This document shows positions 21,924 through 29,193 of a stretch of 39,048 bases of DNA, piece by piece. This stretch comes from JBBTQX01 sp964366055. GTDB lineage: Bacteria > Patescibacteriota > Minisyncoccia > UBA6257 > GWB1-50-10. Location: contig CAYISE010000004.1 of the NCBI GenBank assembly GCA_964366055.1, positions 1-39,048 on the forward strand. The letters run 5' to 3'. The position numbers were made by a program, and so were the translations under genes. Every line of letters starts with the position of its first letter. Positions within the stretch are counted from its first letter, which is position 1. The notes under the pieces were generated by a model. That model made no database searches and was not told the origin of the DNA. It was given only the letters and a program-made list of their open reading frames with translations.

Positions 21924-23339
21924 ATGTTCGGCCATCTTTTGAAAGAAATAACTTCCTTTTTTGAAGAACTTTTTCAGAAGGAAGAAACCTGGTGGATACT
22001 TTTTATAACCGGTCTGGCCGGAGCGGTTTTTGTTCCTCTTTTCGGACTAGCTGATGTCATCGCGGCGATTATTTATTTTCTGGAACTGACCTGGTGGCTG
22101 TGGCTGTTTTTGATTCTTTTTTACCTGTTTCGCGAAACCTGGCTTCACTGGCATCAGGAGGTTTTTAAAGAAGGCATCAATTGGATTGTTTTGGAGTTGA
22201 GAATTCCGCGCCAGATTGAAAAAAGTTCCAAGGCGATGGAACAGGTGCTGGCCGCGATTCATTCACTTCGGAACGCGCCCGGCGATTTTAAAGAAAAATA
22301 TCTTGACGGCGAGGTCACCCGCTGGTTTTCTCTGGAGATGGTCAGCTTCGGCGGAGAAATCCATTTTTACGTGCGGACCTACGCGAAATTGAGGAATCTA
22401 GTGGAGGCGGCTTTCTTTTCTTACTATCCGGGTTTGGATATCGTGGAAGTGCCGGACTATGTCGCTCGTTTTCCGGAAAAGGTCTATGAAATATATGAAC
22501 AGGGTTTGAATTTATGGGGTACGGAAATGAAATTGGAAAAAGAAGAAATTTATCCGATTAAGACCTATACTGATTTTGAGCACGAGGCCGAAGAGAAGAA
22601 TTTTGACCCCATCTCCACTTTCTTAGAAATGTTGGGGAAACTGAAGAAAAACGAAATTGTCGGCATTCAAATTTTAATCGCGCCGGCTGGCTCGGGGGAG
22701 TGGGACGAAAAATTTGAACCGGAACTGAAGAAATTACGGGAACCCGCGACAAGAAAAGTAAAGGGCCGCCAAATGCCCGAGGGAGGGAACGAAGAGTACG
22801 AGATGACGATTATGCGCTCGCCCGGCCAAGTGGATATTTTGAAAGCGGTGGAAGAAAATCTTTCCAAACCGGCTTTTGATACGCTCATTCGTTTTATTTA
22901 TCTTTCGGATAAGGCGACCTTTTCAGATAGTTTTTCTAAGGGTTTAAAGGGAACGCTAAACCAATATTCGGCGCTTAATCTTAATTCATTTAAAGAAAAC
23001 AAAGGAGTTGCGACTCGCGCCCGGATTTGGAACAAACCCTATGTTTTTCCGGATACCCGGGTGGAGTATCGGAAGGCGCGCTTGCTGCTCAATTATGCAA
23101 AGAGGGAAATTCCGCCTGAAACCGCGATGGGGCGGGTGATTACTTCGTTTCTGTTCAATTGGAATAAGGCCTCCAAACGATTCAAGATGAACACAAAGTG
23201 TTTAGGGACTGTTTATCACATCCCCACGGCGGCGGTTTTAACCGAACCGCACTTGAAGCATTTGGAAAGCAAGAAGGCGGGTCCGCCCTCCGGTTTGGCT
23301 ATTTTCGGCGAAGAGGAGGAATTGGAAAGATATAAATAG
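21924..23339 (+). CDS. Membrane protein of a TraG/VirD4-like ATPase cluster, unknown
   Basis: This 471-residue protein has two N-terminal membrane segments (about 24-40 and 48-68, WWILFITGLAGAVFVPLFG and FLELTWWLWLFLILFYLF) followed by a 400-residue cytoplasmic part. In it, HFYVRTYAKLRNLVEAAFFSYYPGLDI and PISTFLEMLGKLKKNEIVGIQILIAPAGSGEWDE resemble the N-terminal, membrane-linked domain found before VirB4/TraG-like ATPases in CPR genomes. It ends FGEEEELERYK. GGGAG lies 6 bases before the ATG. It precedes a HEPN-like membrane protein and two ATPases on the same strand, so it is probably the membrane platform for those motors. I cannot name the family with certainty. Confidence 0.7.
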   Translation: MFGHLLKEITSFFEELFQKEETWWILFITGLAGAVFVPLFGLADVIAAIIYFLELTWWLWLFLILFYLFRETWLHWHQEVFKEGINWIVLELRIPRQIEKSSKAMEQVLAAIHSLRNAPGDFKEKYLDGEVTRWFSLEMVSFGGEIHFYVRTYAKLRNLVEAAFFSYYPGLDIVEVPDYVARFPEKVYEIYEQGLNLWGTEMKLEKEEIYPIKTYTDFEHEAEEKNFDPISTFLEMLGKLKKNEIVGIQILIAPAGSGEWDEKFEPELKKLREPATRKVKGRQMPEGGNEEYEMTIMRSPGQVDILKAVEENLSKPAFDTLIRFIYLSDKATFSDSFSKGLKGTLNQYSALNLNSFKENKGVATRARIWNKPYVFPDTRVEYRKARLLLNYAKREIPPETAMGRVITSFLFNWNKASKRFKMNTKCLGTVYHIPTAAVLTEPHLKHLESKKAGPPSGLAIFGEEEELERYK

Positions 23340-23350
23340 TGGCTTTCTAC

Positions 23351-23554
23351 AAATTTCGGAGCCAAAGGCGAACGAAATTTGCCGAGAAAACCTCACCCCG
23401 CCTTCATTGCGCTAATAAGAATATGAAAAACAAAAAAGAAACAATGAACATAAAAAAGGTAATATATCCTCGGTCGGGAATGAAGGCGGGGTGCTCAATG
23501 TTATGGCTAAATTCGTTTCGCCATGACTTGGGCTCGCGAATTTAGATAACATTG
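23351..23554 (+). repeat. Inverted-repeat element E (second family)
   Basis: Three stems are seen. AAATTTCG/CGAAATTT (23351-23380) has a loop holding GAGCC and GGCGAA. CACCCCGCCTTCATT/AATGAAGGCGGGGTG (23394-23408 with 23479-23493) is a perfect 15-bp pair 70 bases apart. CAATGTTAT..CTAAATTCG pairs with CGAATTTAGATAACATTG (23496-23515 with 23537-23554). On the minus strand the last loop also carries GAGCC and GGCGAA. It fills the gap between the 471- and 177-residue genes. Confidence 0.7.
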
Positions 23555-23556
23555 GC

Positions 23557-24090
23557 ATGTTAAATTTTTTAAGCAGTATTTATCATGGTCTGATAAATTT
23601 CCCGTGGGAGGGTTTTTATGGCGCCGCTCGCGTTATTTTCATCGCGCTGGATTTTATTCTTTTGATTGGTTTTATCTGGGCGCTTAAAAAGGCCCTGGAA
23701 TATCGGCCGGATTTGGTCGGTTCTTTCAGAAAAAGAAGCGGGGAGGGGCTATCCGAAACATTTGACGCGGAAAAATACGGAAAGCATTGGGAGGAAATTC
23801 AAAGCAAGGCCTTCTCCGCTCCGCCCCAGTCGCTCACGCTTGCTATTGTCGCGGCCGATAATTTAGTCGGCGACGCTTTGAGAGAAATGGGCTTGGAGGG
23901 AGAGCATATCGCGGATAGATTGGAGAAGCTGAATCCTCGCGAATTGAAGACCCTGAACAATCTTTGGCGGGCCCACCGCGTCCGAAATGATTTAGTCCAC
24001 ACCACCGGTTTTGAAATAAAGAAAAATGAAGCCAAGGAAATTCTGGATATTTATGAGTCGTTCTTAAAGGAATTGGGAGCGCTAAAGTAA
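23557..24090 (+). CDS. Membrane-anchored HEPN-like protein, unknown
   Basis: This 177-residue protein has an N-terminal membrane helix (ARVIFIALDFILLIGFIWAL, about 24-43), a linker, then a helical domain. Near its end it carries LWRAHRVRNDLVHTTGFEIKKNEAKEILDIY: the Arg-Asn-x3-His pattern (RNDLVH) followed by a helix is typical of HEPN-fold proteins, many of which are RNases or partners of nucleotidyltransferases. No toxin-antitoxin partner is adjacent, and similar RNxxxH motifs occur in non-nuclease HEPN domains, so activity is open. The gene lies between the 471-residue membrane protein and the two TraG-like ATPases and is probably a fixed member of that cluster. Confidence 0.65.
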   Translation: MLNFLSSIYHGLINFPWEGFYGAARVIFIALDFILLIGFIWALKKALEYRPDLVGSFRKRSGEGLSETFDAEKYGKHWEEIQSKAFSAPPQSLTLAIVAADNLVGDALREMGLEGEHIADRLEKLNPRELKTLNNLWRAHRVRNDLVHTTGFEIKKNEAKEILDIYESFLKELGALK

Positions 24091-24176
24091 TAATTTTCAA
24101 TTTTCAATCAATTATCAATGTTTCAATGTTACAATATTACGGTGTTTGAAAATTGTAAATTGAGAATTGCAAATTA
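24091..24176 (+). repeat. AT-rich inverted repeat before the first TraG-like gene
   Basis: TAATTTTCAATTTTCAAT (24091-24108) is an imperfect inverted match of ATTGAGAATTGCAAATTA (24159-24176), with repeated TTTCAAT units between. It starts right after the HEPN-like stop and ends 7 bases before the next ATG. Confidence 0.55.
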
Positions 24177-24182
24177 ATCGCT

Positions 24183-25547
24183 ATGCCCAAGGCCGGAAAA
24201 CTGCAAATAATCAAATACGCTCCGCCGCCGCCCGAACTGCCGATTTACGGCAAAGTGGAGCCGAGCCGGATTTCCTACATCGGCCGGACGAATTACATCG
24301 CCGCGCTGGAAGAGAAGAGATTTATTTTTGGGATTAAGCGGGCGGACCGGCGCCAGCACATTTATATTATCGGCAAGAGCGGGGTGGGAAAATCCAAGCT
24401 GATGGAATTAATGCTCCGCCAGGATATCGCTTTTGATTTCGGTTTGTGCTTAATGGACCCGCATGGCGACGTGATTGACGCCATTCTGGATTTTATTCCG
24501 GAGAACCGGATTAACGACGTTTGCTTGATTGACCCTTCGGATGGAGGATATCCGGTTTCTTTCAACCCGCTCGCGAACGTGGACCCGGCTTTCAAACACC
24601 AACTGACCCAGGGTTTGATTGAGGCGATGGAGAAGCAGTTCGGCGCGAACTGGACGCCGCGGCTGGAGCATCTTTTCCGCTTCACTTGTCTCGCGCTGCT
24701 GGACTATCCACACGCTACAATGCGGGGGATGATTTCTATGCTCACCGACCGCAACTACCGCCAGAAAGTGGCGGAATATATTGAGGACGACATGGTCAAG
24801 CGCTTCTGGACGGTTGAATTCGCCGATTGGTCGGAAAAGTTTGACACCGACGCCATCATTCCGCTCGTGAACAAACTCGGCCAGTTTCTTTCCAACCCGA
24901 TTCTGCGCAATATTTTCGGCCAGAAGGAGAACAAGGTGGATATTGAGAAACTAATGAAAAATAAGAAAATAATTTTCATCAATCTTTCCAAGGGGAAATT
25001 GGGAGAAGAAAATTCCAGCTTCTTCGGTTCAATGTTCATCACCAAAATCAAACAAGCCGGCATGGCGCGGGCGAGTTTGCCGGAATCGGCCAGAGGAGAT
25101 TTTTATCTCTATGTGGACGAGTTCCAAAATTTGGTCACGGAGACCTTTGAGAACCTTCTCTCCGAAGCCCGAAAGTACGGCCTTTGCGTGACGGTGGCCA
25201 ATCAGTATATGGGTCAGCTCTTGCCGGGAGTGCAGGCGGCCGTTTTGGGAAATGTGGGGAGCATTATTGTCTTCCGGGTCGGCGGCGAGGATGCCGAGCG
25301 GCTGGAATCCGAAATGACGCCGGTTTTCAAAGCCAAGGATATGATAAATCTCGGTATGCAGGAGTTCTACATCAAAATGACGATTGACGGAGAGACCTAC
25401 GACCCCTTCTCGGCGGAAACATTGAAAGTTTTACCTCCGCCCCGCGGTTCTTTTAAGAAAAATATTATTGAGGCCTCGCGTGAAAAATATTCTATTCCCG
25501 CCGACGCGGCTAAAAAGTTAGTTGATATAATAGAAATAAATGCCTGA
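24183..25547 (+). CDS. TraG/VirD4-like (type IV coupling) AAA ATPase, first paralogue
   Basis: This 454-residue protein begins with a short Pro-rich start (YAPPPPELPIYGK), then FIFGIKRADRRQHIYIIGKSGVGKS (Walker A, about 63-70) and LMDPHGDVIDAIL. Walker B is in GDFYLYVDEFQNLVTETFENLLSEARKYGL (about 303-330), and a sensor region is VANQYMGQLLPGVQAAVLGNVGSIIVFRVG. The order matches VirD4/TraG coupling proteins and related DUF87-type DNA motors, which pump DNA or protein. It overlaps the next, paralogous ATPase by 8 bases. It has no zinc ribbon. With the membrane proteins upstream it may drive DNA transfer, uptake or a secretion device; no relaxase or pilus gene is in view. Confidence 0.85.
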   Translation: MPKAGKLQIIKYAPPPPELPIYGKVEPSRISYIGRTNYIAALEEKRFIFGIKRADRRQHIYIIGKSGVGKSKLMELMLRQDIAFDFGLCLMDPHGDVIDAILDFIPENRINDVCLIDPSDGGYPVSFNPLANVDPAFKHQLTQGLIEAMEKQFGANWTPRLEHLFRFTCLALLDYPHATMRGMISMLTDRNYRQKVAEYIEDDMVKRFWTVEFADWSEKFDTDAIIPLVNKLGQFLSNPILRNIFGQKENKVDIEKLMKNKKIIFINLSKGKLGEENSSFFGSMFITKIKQAGMARASLPESARGDFYLYVDEFQNLVTETFENLLSEARKYGLCVTVANQYMGQLLPGVQAAVLGNVGSIIVFRVGGEDAERLESEMTPVFKAKDMINLGMQEFYIKMTIDGETYDPFSAETLKVLPPPRGSFKKNIIEASREKYSIPADAAKKLVDIIEINA

Positions 25548-27330
25548 AATAGAAAAAGACGTCGTTTATTTCGCGAGAACCGATTTCCGGAACGCCGACC
25601 GGCTTTTTGGCATTAAGCGGAAGGACCGCCGCCAGCATATGTACGTTATCGGAAAGACCGGCACCGGTAAGTCCGCCCTTCTCAATAATTTAATCACCCA
25701 GGATATCGCGAACGGGGAGGGATTGTGCGTGATTGACCCGCACGGCGAACTGGCCGAAGGCATTCTGGAGAAGATTCCCAAGGAGCGGATGGATGACGTA
25801 ATTTATTTCAATCCCGCCGATGCCGATTTTCACATCGGCTTCAATGTGCTGGAGTTACCCGACCCGAAATACAAGCACTTGGCCGCTTCGGGTTTGATGA
25901 GTATCTTCACGAAGATTTGGTCAGGCGTCTGGTCGGCGCGGATGGAGTATATTCTGAATAACGCGATTCTCGCGCTTTTGGACACGCCCGGTTCCACGCT
26001 TTTGGGCATCACGCGACTTTTGGTGGACAAAGAGTATCGCCAGAAAATCGTGACGAATATCAAAGACCCGGTCGTAAAGGCCTTTTGGCTCAACGAATAC
26101 GAAGAATGGAAGGACCAATTCCGGAACGAAGCCATCGCCCCGATTCAAAATAAAGTCGGCCAGTTCCTTTCCACCTCCATGGTGCGGAATATCGTCGGCC
26201 AATCCAAGAGCACAATTGATATCTTTGACATTATGAACACCGGAAAGATTTTCATCGTGAACGTTTCCAAAGGGAGAATCGGCGAAGACAACTCGGCGCT
26301 TTTGGGCGCGATGCTGATTACGAAAATTCAGCTGGCGGCGATGGAGCGCGTGCGCGTCTCGGAAGACGAACGGGTTGATTTTTATCTTTATGTGGACGAG
26401 TTCCAAAATTTCGCGACGGATTCTTTCGCCAGTATTCTTTCCGAATCCCGAAAGTACCGATTGGATTTGATTTTAGCGCATCAGTATATCGGCCAGCTCG
26501 TGACGGACGTTTCCACGAAGGTGCGCGACGCCGTTTTCGGCAACGTCGGCACCATGATCGCCTTCCGCATCGGGGCGGCCGACGCCGAATTTTTGGAAAG
26601 CGAGTTTGAACCGGAACTCACCCCCCAGGATTTCGTCAATCTGCCGAACTATACGATTTATCTGAAATTAATGGTGGACGGAGTAACCAGCCGGCCCTTT
26701 TCTGGAAGAACTCTGGCGCCCTTCAAAGTAGAGTCCTCCGCTGAAATTATAAAAAGCATTATTGAGAATTCCCGGAAGCGCTACACGCGGCCGGCTTGGG
26801 AGGTGGAGAAGGAAGTCAGCGAATGGAGCGGAGTTATGGGGCCGACCGGCGTGCCGGCGGGCCAGTATGAAGCGGTGTGTTCTTCCTGCGGCAAAACGAC
26901 CACCGTCCCGTTTGAACCCCAGGCCGGCCGGCCGGTTTACTGCCGGGATTGTTTGGCGAAAATTAAAGCCGGCGAACTTCAGCCGGTCCCGGCGCGGAGG
27001 GACTTCCCGACAAGCGCGCCGACTCAACCCAAACAATTCTCCGATTTGGCAAGAATGGGGATTGAATATGAAGAGAAGATAACTTCGGCGCCGGCTCTGA
27101 AGAGCGAGCGCAGAGAGCCCGTTGAGATTAAAAAAATAATCACTCCGAAACCGCCCGCTTTTCAGGAAAAACCGTTTATGGAAGAAGAACAGAAAAGCGC
27201 CATTCATTTAAATGAATTGACGAAGCCCCATGAGAATAAAAGAACAAAAGAACCGAAGGAAGGAATGAACGTGGAAAGTTTGCGGAATGCCTTGAAGGAA
27301 GCTCTCACTAAAATAAAGGAGGAGGACTAA
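25540..27330 (+). CDS. TraG/VirD4-like AAA ATPase, second paralogue, with zinc ribbon
   Basis: This 596-residue protein has the same core as its neighbour: FGIKRKDRRQHMYVIGKTGTGKS (Walker A, about 33-40), VIDPHGELAEGIL, and VDFYLYVDEFQNFATDSFASILSESRKY (Walker B, about 280-307). Beyond the core there is a zinc ribbon CSSCGKTTTVPFEPQAGRP with YCRDC (about 447-473), of the type often fused to CPR proteins. A low-complexity, Pro/Lys/Glu-rich tail follows, ending in a short helix (VESLRNALKEALTKIKEED). The two paralogues are similar along their length, which suggests tandem duplication and perhaps a mixed hexamer. It converges on efp with 6 bases between; GAGGA/TCCTC at 27324-27336 could act as a shared hairpin. 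Confidence 0.87.
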   Translation: MPEIEKDVVYFARTDFRNADRLFGIKRKDRRQHMYVIGKTGTGKSALLNNLITQDIANGEGLCVIDPHGELAEGILEKIPKERMDDVIYFNPADADFHIGFNVLELPDPKYKHLAASGLMSIFTKIWSGVWSARMEYILNNAILALLDTPGSTLLGITRLLVDKEYRQKIVTNIKDPVVKAFWLNEYEEWKDQFRNEAIAPIQNKVGQFLSTSMVRNIVGQSKSTIDIFDIMNTGKIFIVNVSKGRIGEDNSALLGAMLITKIQLAAMERVRVSEDERVDFYLYVDEFQNFATDSFASILSESRKYRLDLILAHQYIGQLVTDVSTKVRDAVFGNVGTMIAFRIGAADAEFLESEFEPELTPQDFVNLPNYTIYLKLMVDGVTSRPFSGRTLAPFKVESSAEIIKSIIENSRKRYTRPAWEVEKEVSEWSGVMGPTGVPAGQYEAVCSSCGKTTTVPFEPQAGRPVYCRDCLAKIKAGELQPVPARRDFPTSAPTQPKQFSDLARMGIEYEEKITSAPALKSERREPVEIKKIITPKPPAFQEKPFMEEEQKSAIHLNELTKPHENKRTKEPKEGMNVESLRNALKEALTKIKEED

Positions 27331-27336
27331 CTCCTC

Positions 27337-27912
27337 TCAATTCTTCCCCACTCGTTCAATATACTCGCCGCTCTGGGTATTTACCCGCACCACGTCGCCT
27401 TCATTAATAAATAGAGGAACGTTCAGCTTCGCGCCGGTTTCAAGCATTACGCTTTTCGTGCCGCCCTGGGCCGTATTGCCTTTTAGAGCTGGCGGGGCCT
27501 CCGTTACTTTCAAATCAATTTTAATCGGCAATTCCACGTTGATGATTTTTTCTTTGAATTTGTAAGCCGTAACTTCCAGATTGGTTTTTAAGAATTGAGC
27601 CGCTTCGCCGATAATCGCCATTTTGAGAGGGAAGCGATTTTTTGGATTGCCCTTTTCGTTGAACCAATATTCGCCGCGGCTCTCATAAATGAAAGTCACC
27701 GGCAAATTTTCAATTTTCGCTTCTTCAAATTCCTCATTCTGGTGAGCGGAATAATCCACCACCTTGCCGCTCAAGAGATTTTCAATTTTAAGTTGGGCGA
27801 CCGGTTTCCGCTGCTGCATGCGGATAAAGGCGTAATCCAGCACCTTGAAAGGGTCGCCGTCTTTAACGAAAATCGTGCCGACCTTAAGTTCGTTATAGGA
27901 TAATCTGGACAT
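27337..27912 (-). CDS. efp: Elongation factor P, unusual tip loop
   Basis: This 191-residue protein has three beta-barrel domains: KOW-like start (NELKVGTIFVKDGDPFKVLDY), OB domain (LPVTFIYESRGEYWF) and C-terminal OB domain (GTKSVMLETGAKLNVPLFINEGDVVRVNTQSGEYIERV), the last with the G-x-x-V-x-V-x-T-x-x-G-x-Y pattern. EF-P enters the ribosome to relieve stalling at proline runs; the tip loop PGKG normally carries the modified Lys34 or Arg32-type residue. Here the loop reads MQQRKPVAQ, so an ungapped alignment puts Gln at position 34, with Arg35 and Lys36 next to it. No EpmA, EpmB or EarP gene is in the window. TAGAAT and GGAG lie upstream on the minus strand. Confidence 0.93.
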   Translation of the reverse strand: MSRLSYNELKVGTIFVKDGDPFKVLDYAFIRMQQRKPVAQLKIENLLSGKVVDYSAHQNEEFEEAKIENLPVTFIYESRGEYWFNEKGNPKNRFPLKMAIIGEAAQFLKTNLEVTAYKFKEKIINVELPIKIDLKVTEAPPALKGNTAQGGTKSVMLETGAKLNVPLFINEGDVVRVNTQSGEYIERVGKN

Positions 27913-27978
27913 AATGTAACGTTCTCCATTCTATTGAAAATTTACAAATATTTCAAGATAATTGCGGAGATGAGGAAA

Positions 27979-29184
27979 ATGAAGAACAAAGTTTTTGTGG
28001 GTTTGTCCGGTGGGGTGGACTCTTCCGTCGCGGCTTACCTTCTTCAAAAGCAGGGTTATAACGTAACCGGCGTTTTTATCCGTTCTTATAATATTGATGG
28101 ATGCGCCGAGCGGGACGCGGAAGACGCCCGGCGGGTGGCGGCGCATTTGGGCATTCCGTTTTACGTTTTTGATTTTGAAAAAGAATACAAGGAGAAGGTG
28201 GTGGAATATATGGTGGACGGATACCGCGCCGGCCTCACACCCAATCCCGATGTAATGTGCAACAGAGAGATAAAGTTCGGTTTGTTTTTGGAGAAAGCGC
28301 TGGAGATGGGGGCGGATTATATCGCCACTGGTCATTATGTTCGTTTGACAGAGAAAGAAAATGTGTTTTCCTCAACCCGCTTCGCTCGTCCAGCGACTCG
28401 CTCGCTTGTCCTCGCCGAGCAACCGTCGAATCGCGGAACGACGGACCATGCTCGCTCGGCTGCGGGGGTTTCGGAGAAACATATTTTCTCTCTCCTTGAA
28501 GCAAAAGATAAGAATAAAGACCAGTCCTATTTCCTCTGGACGCTCGCGCAGGAACAATTGAGACACTGCCTTTTTCCGATAGGCGATTATGTAAAGCCCG
28601 AGGTGCGGGAGATCGCGAGAAAAGCGGGATTGCCGACGGCGGAGAAAAAGGACTCGCAGGGGATTTGCTTTTTGGGCCGGGTCCCGCTTGGCGATTTTCT
28701 GAAGGAATATATCAAGCCGAAAAACGGTCCGATTGTGACAACGAATGGCGAGAAAGTAGGAGAGCACGAAGGAATCTTTTTTTACACCGTTGGTCAGAGA
28801 CACGGTATTGGCGTGGGTGGCGGCGAGCCGTATTACATAGCCGAAAAAAATCCAAAGACCAATACGCTCGTGGTCGCTCAAGGAAACGATAATCCGGCAT
28901 TGTTCAAAAAAGAGATTGAAATTGCGGATATTCATTTCATCAATTCGGAACATTCCGACATTCCGTGGAATGTCGGAATGTCCGCGATGGCTCGGGTGAG
29001 GTATAGACAGCCGCTTGCCCCCGCAACGCTTTGCCGACTACCAGCCGCCAATTATAAACTCGTCTTCAAAAAGCCAGTAAAATTTATCGCATCCGGCCAA
29101 TCCGCCGTCTTTTACGAAACCGGCTGGCTCGCCGGTCTCCGCGGCCGCGCCTTGCTCGGCGGTGGTATAATAGTGAAGAATTGA
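27979..29184 (+). CDS. mnmA: tRNA-specific 2-thiouridylase MnmA with two palindromic insert-like segments
   Basis: ATG 27979 gives 401 residues starting MKNKVFVGLSGGVDSSVAA (PP-loop, ATP binding); GAGGA lies just before. ATG 27970 and 27934 are alternatives. NPDVMCNREIKFG holds the first catalytic Cys, DYIATGHYVRL the next block, then KDKNKDQSYFLW, DSQGICFLG (second Cys) and TVGQRHGIGVGGGEPYYI. It makes 2-thiouridine at the wobble base of Lys, Glu and Gln tRNAs. The usual length is about 360. The excess comes from residues about 125-171 (FSSTRFARPATRSLVLAEQ...), encoded by an in-frame inverted-repeat segment (28351-28492). A second perfect hairpin (28946-28984) is also translated. Transcription may start at GATAAT 27957-27962. 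Confidence 0.92.
   Translation: MKNKVFVGLSGGVDSSVAAYLLQKQGYNVTGVFIRSYNIDGCAERDAEDARRVAAHLGIPFYVFDFEKEYKEKVVEYMVDGYRAGLTPNPDVMCNREIKFGLFLEKALEMGADYIATGHYVRLTEKENVFSSTRFARPATRSLVLAEQPSNRGTTDHARSAAGVSEKHIFSLLEAKDKNKDQSYFLWTLAQEQLRHCLFPIGDYVKPEVREIARKAGLPTAEKKDSQGICFLGRVPLGDFLKEYIKPKNGPIVTTNGEKVGEHEGIFFYTVGQRHGIGVGGGEPYYIAEKNPKTNTLVVAQGNDNPALFKKEIEIADIHFINSEHSDIPWNVGMSAMARVRYRQPLAPATLCRLPAANYKLVFKKPVKFIASGQSAVFYETGWLAGLRGRALLGGGIIVKN
28351..28492 (+). repeat. Inverted-repeat segment translated inside mnmA (element F)
   Basis: The outer arms 28351-28378 and 28466-28492 are imperfect inverted repeats (AGAAAATGTGTTT against AAACATATTTTCT at their core). Inside lie TCCAGCG (28389-28395), the loop string of family 1, and nested arms GCCGAGC..CCGTC with GACGG..GCTCGCTCGGC. 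The arrangement parallels elements A-D. It keeps the reading frame and adds about 38 residues between the GHYVRL and KDKNKDQSYFL blocks. Confidence 0.65.
28946..28984 (+). repeat. Perfect hairpin within the mnmA coding sequence
   Basis: ACATTCCGACATTCC (28950-28964), loop GT, and its full reverse complement (28967-28981) make a 15-bp stem, extended by CGG/CCG with one bulged A. It encodes EHSDIPWNVGMSA in a poorly conserved stretch of the beta-barrel domain. Confidence 0.75.
29163..29171 (+). promoter_or_regulatory. Extended -10 promoter TGGTATAAT before comEC
   Basis: TGG plus a perfect TATAAT lies inside the last codons of mnmA, 22 bases before ATG 29194. It matches the half-site of the 24-bp palindromes at 14809 and 31577. 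Confidence 0.55.
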
Positions 29185-29193
29185 TATCGCTCC

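Noticed and set aside
23423..23545. Small open frame starting MKNKKETMNIKK before the HEPN-like gene
   Set aside because: It lies wholly inside inverted-repeat element E and its codons follow the arms of the repeat.
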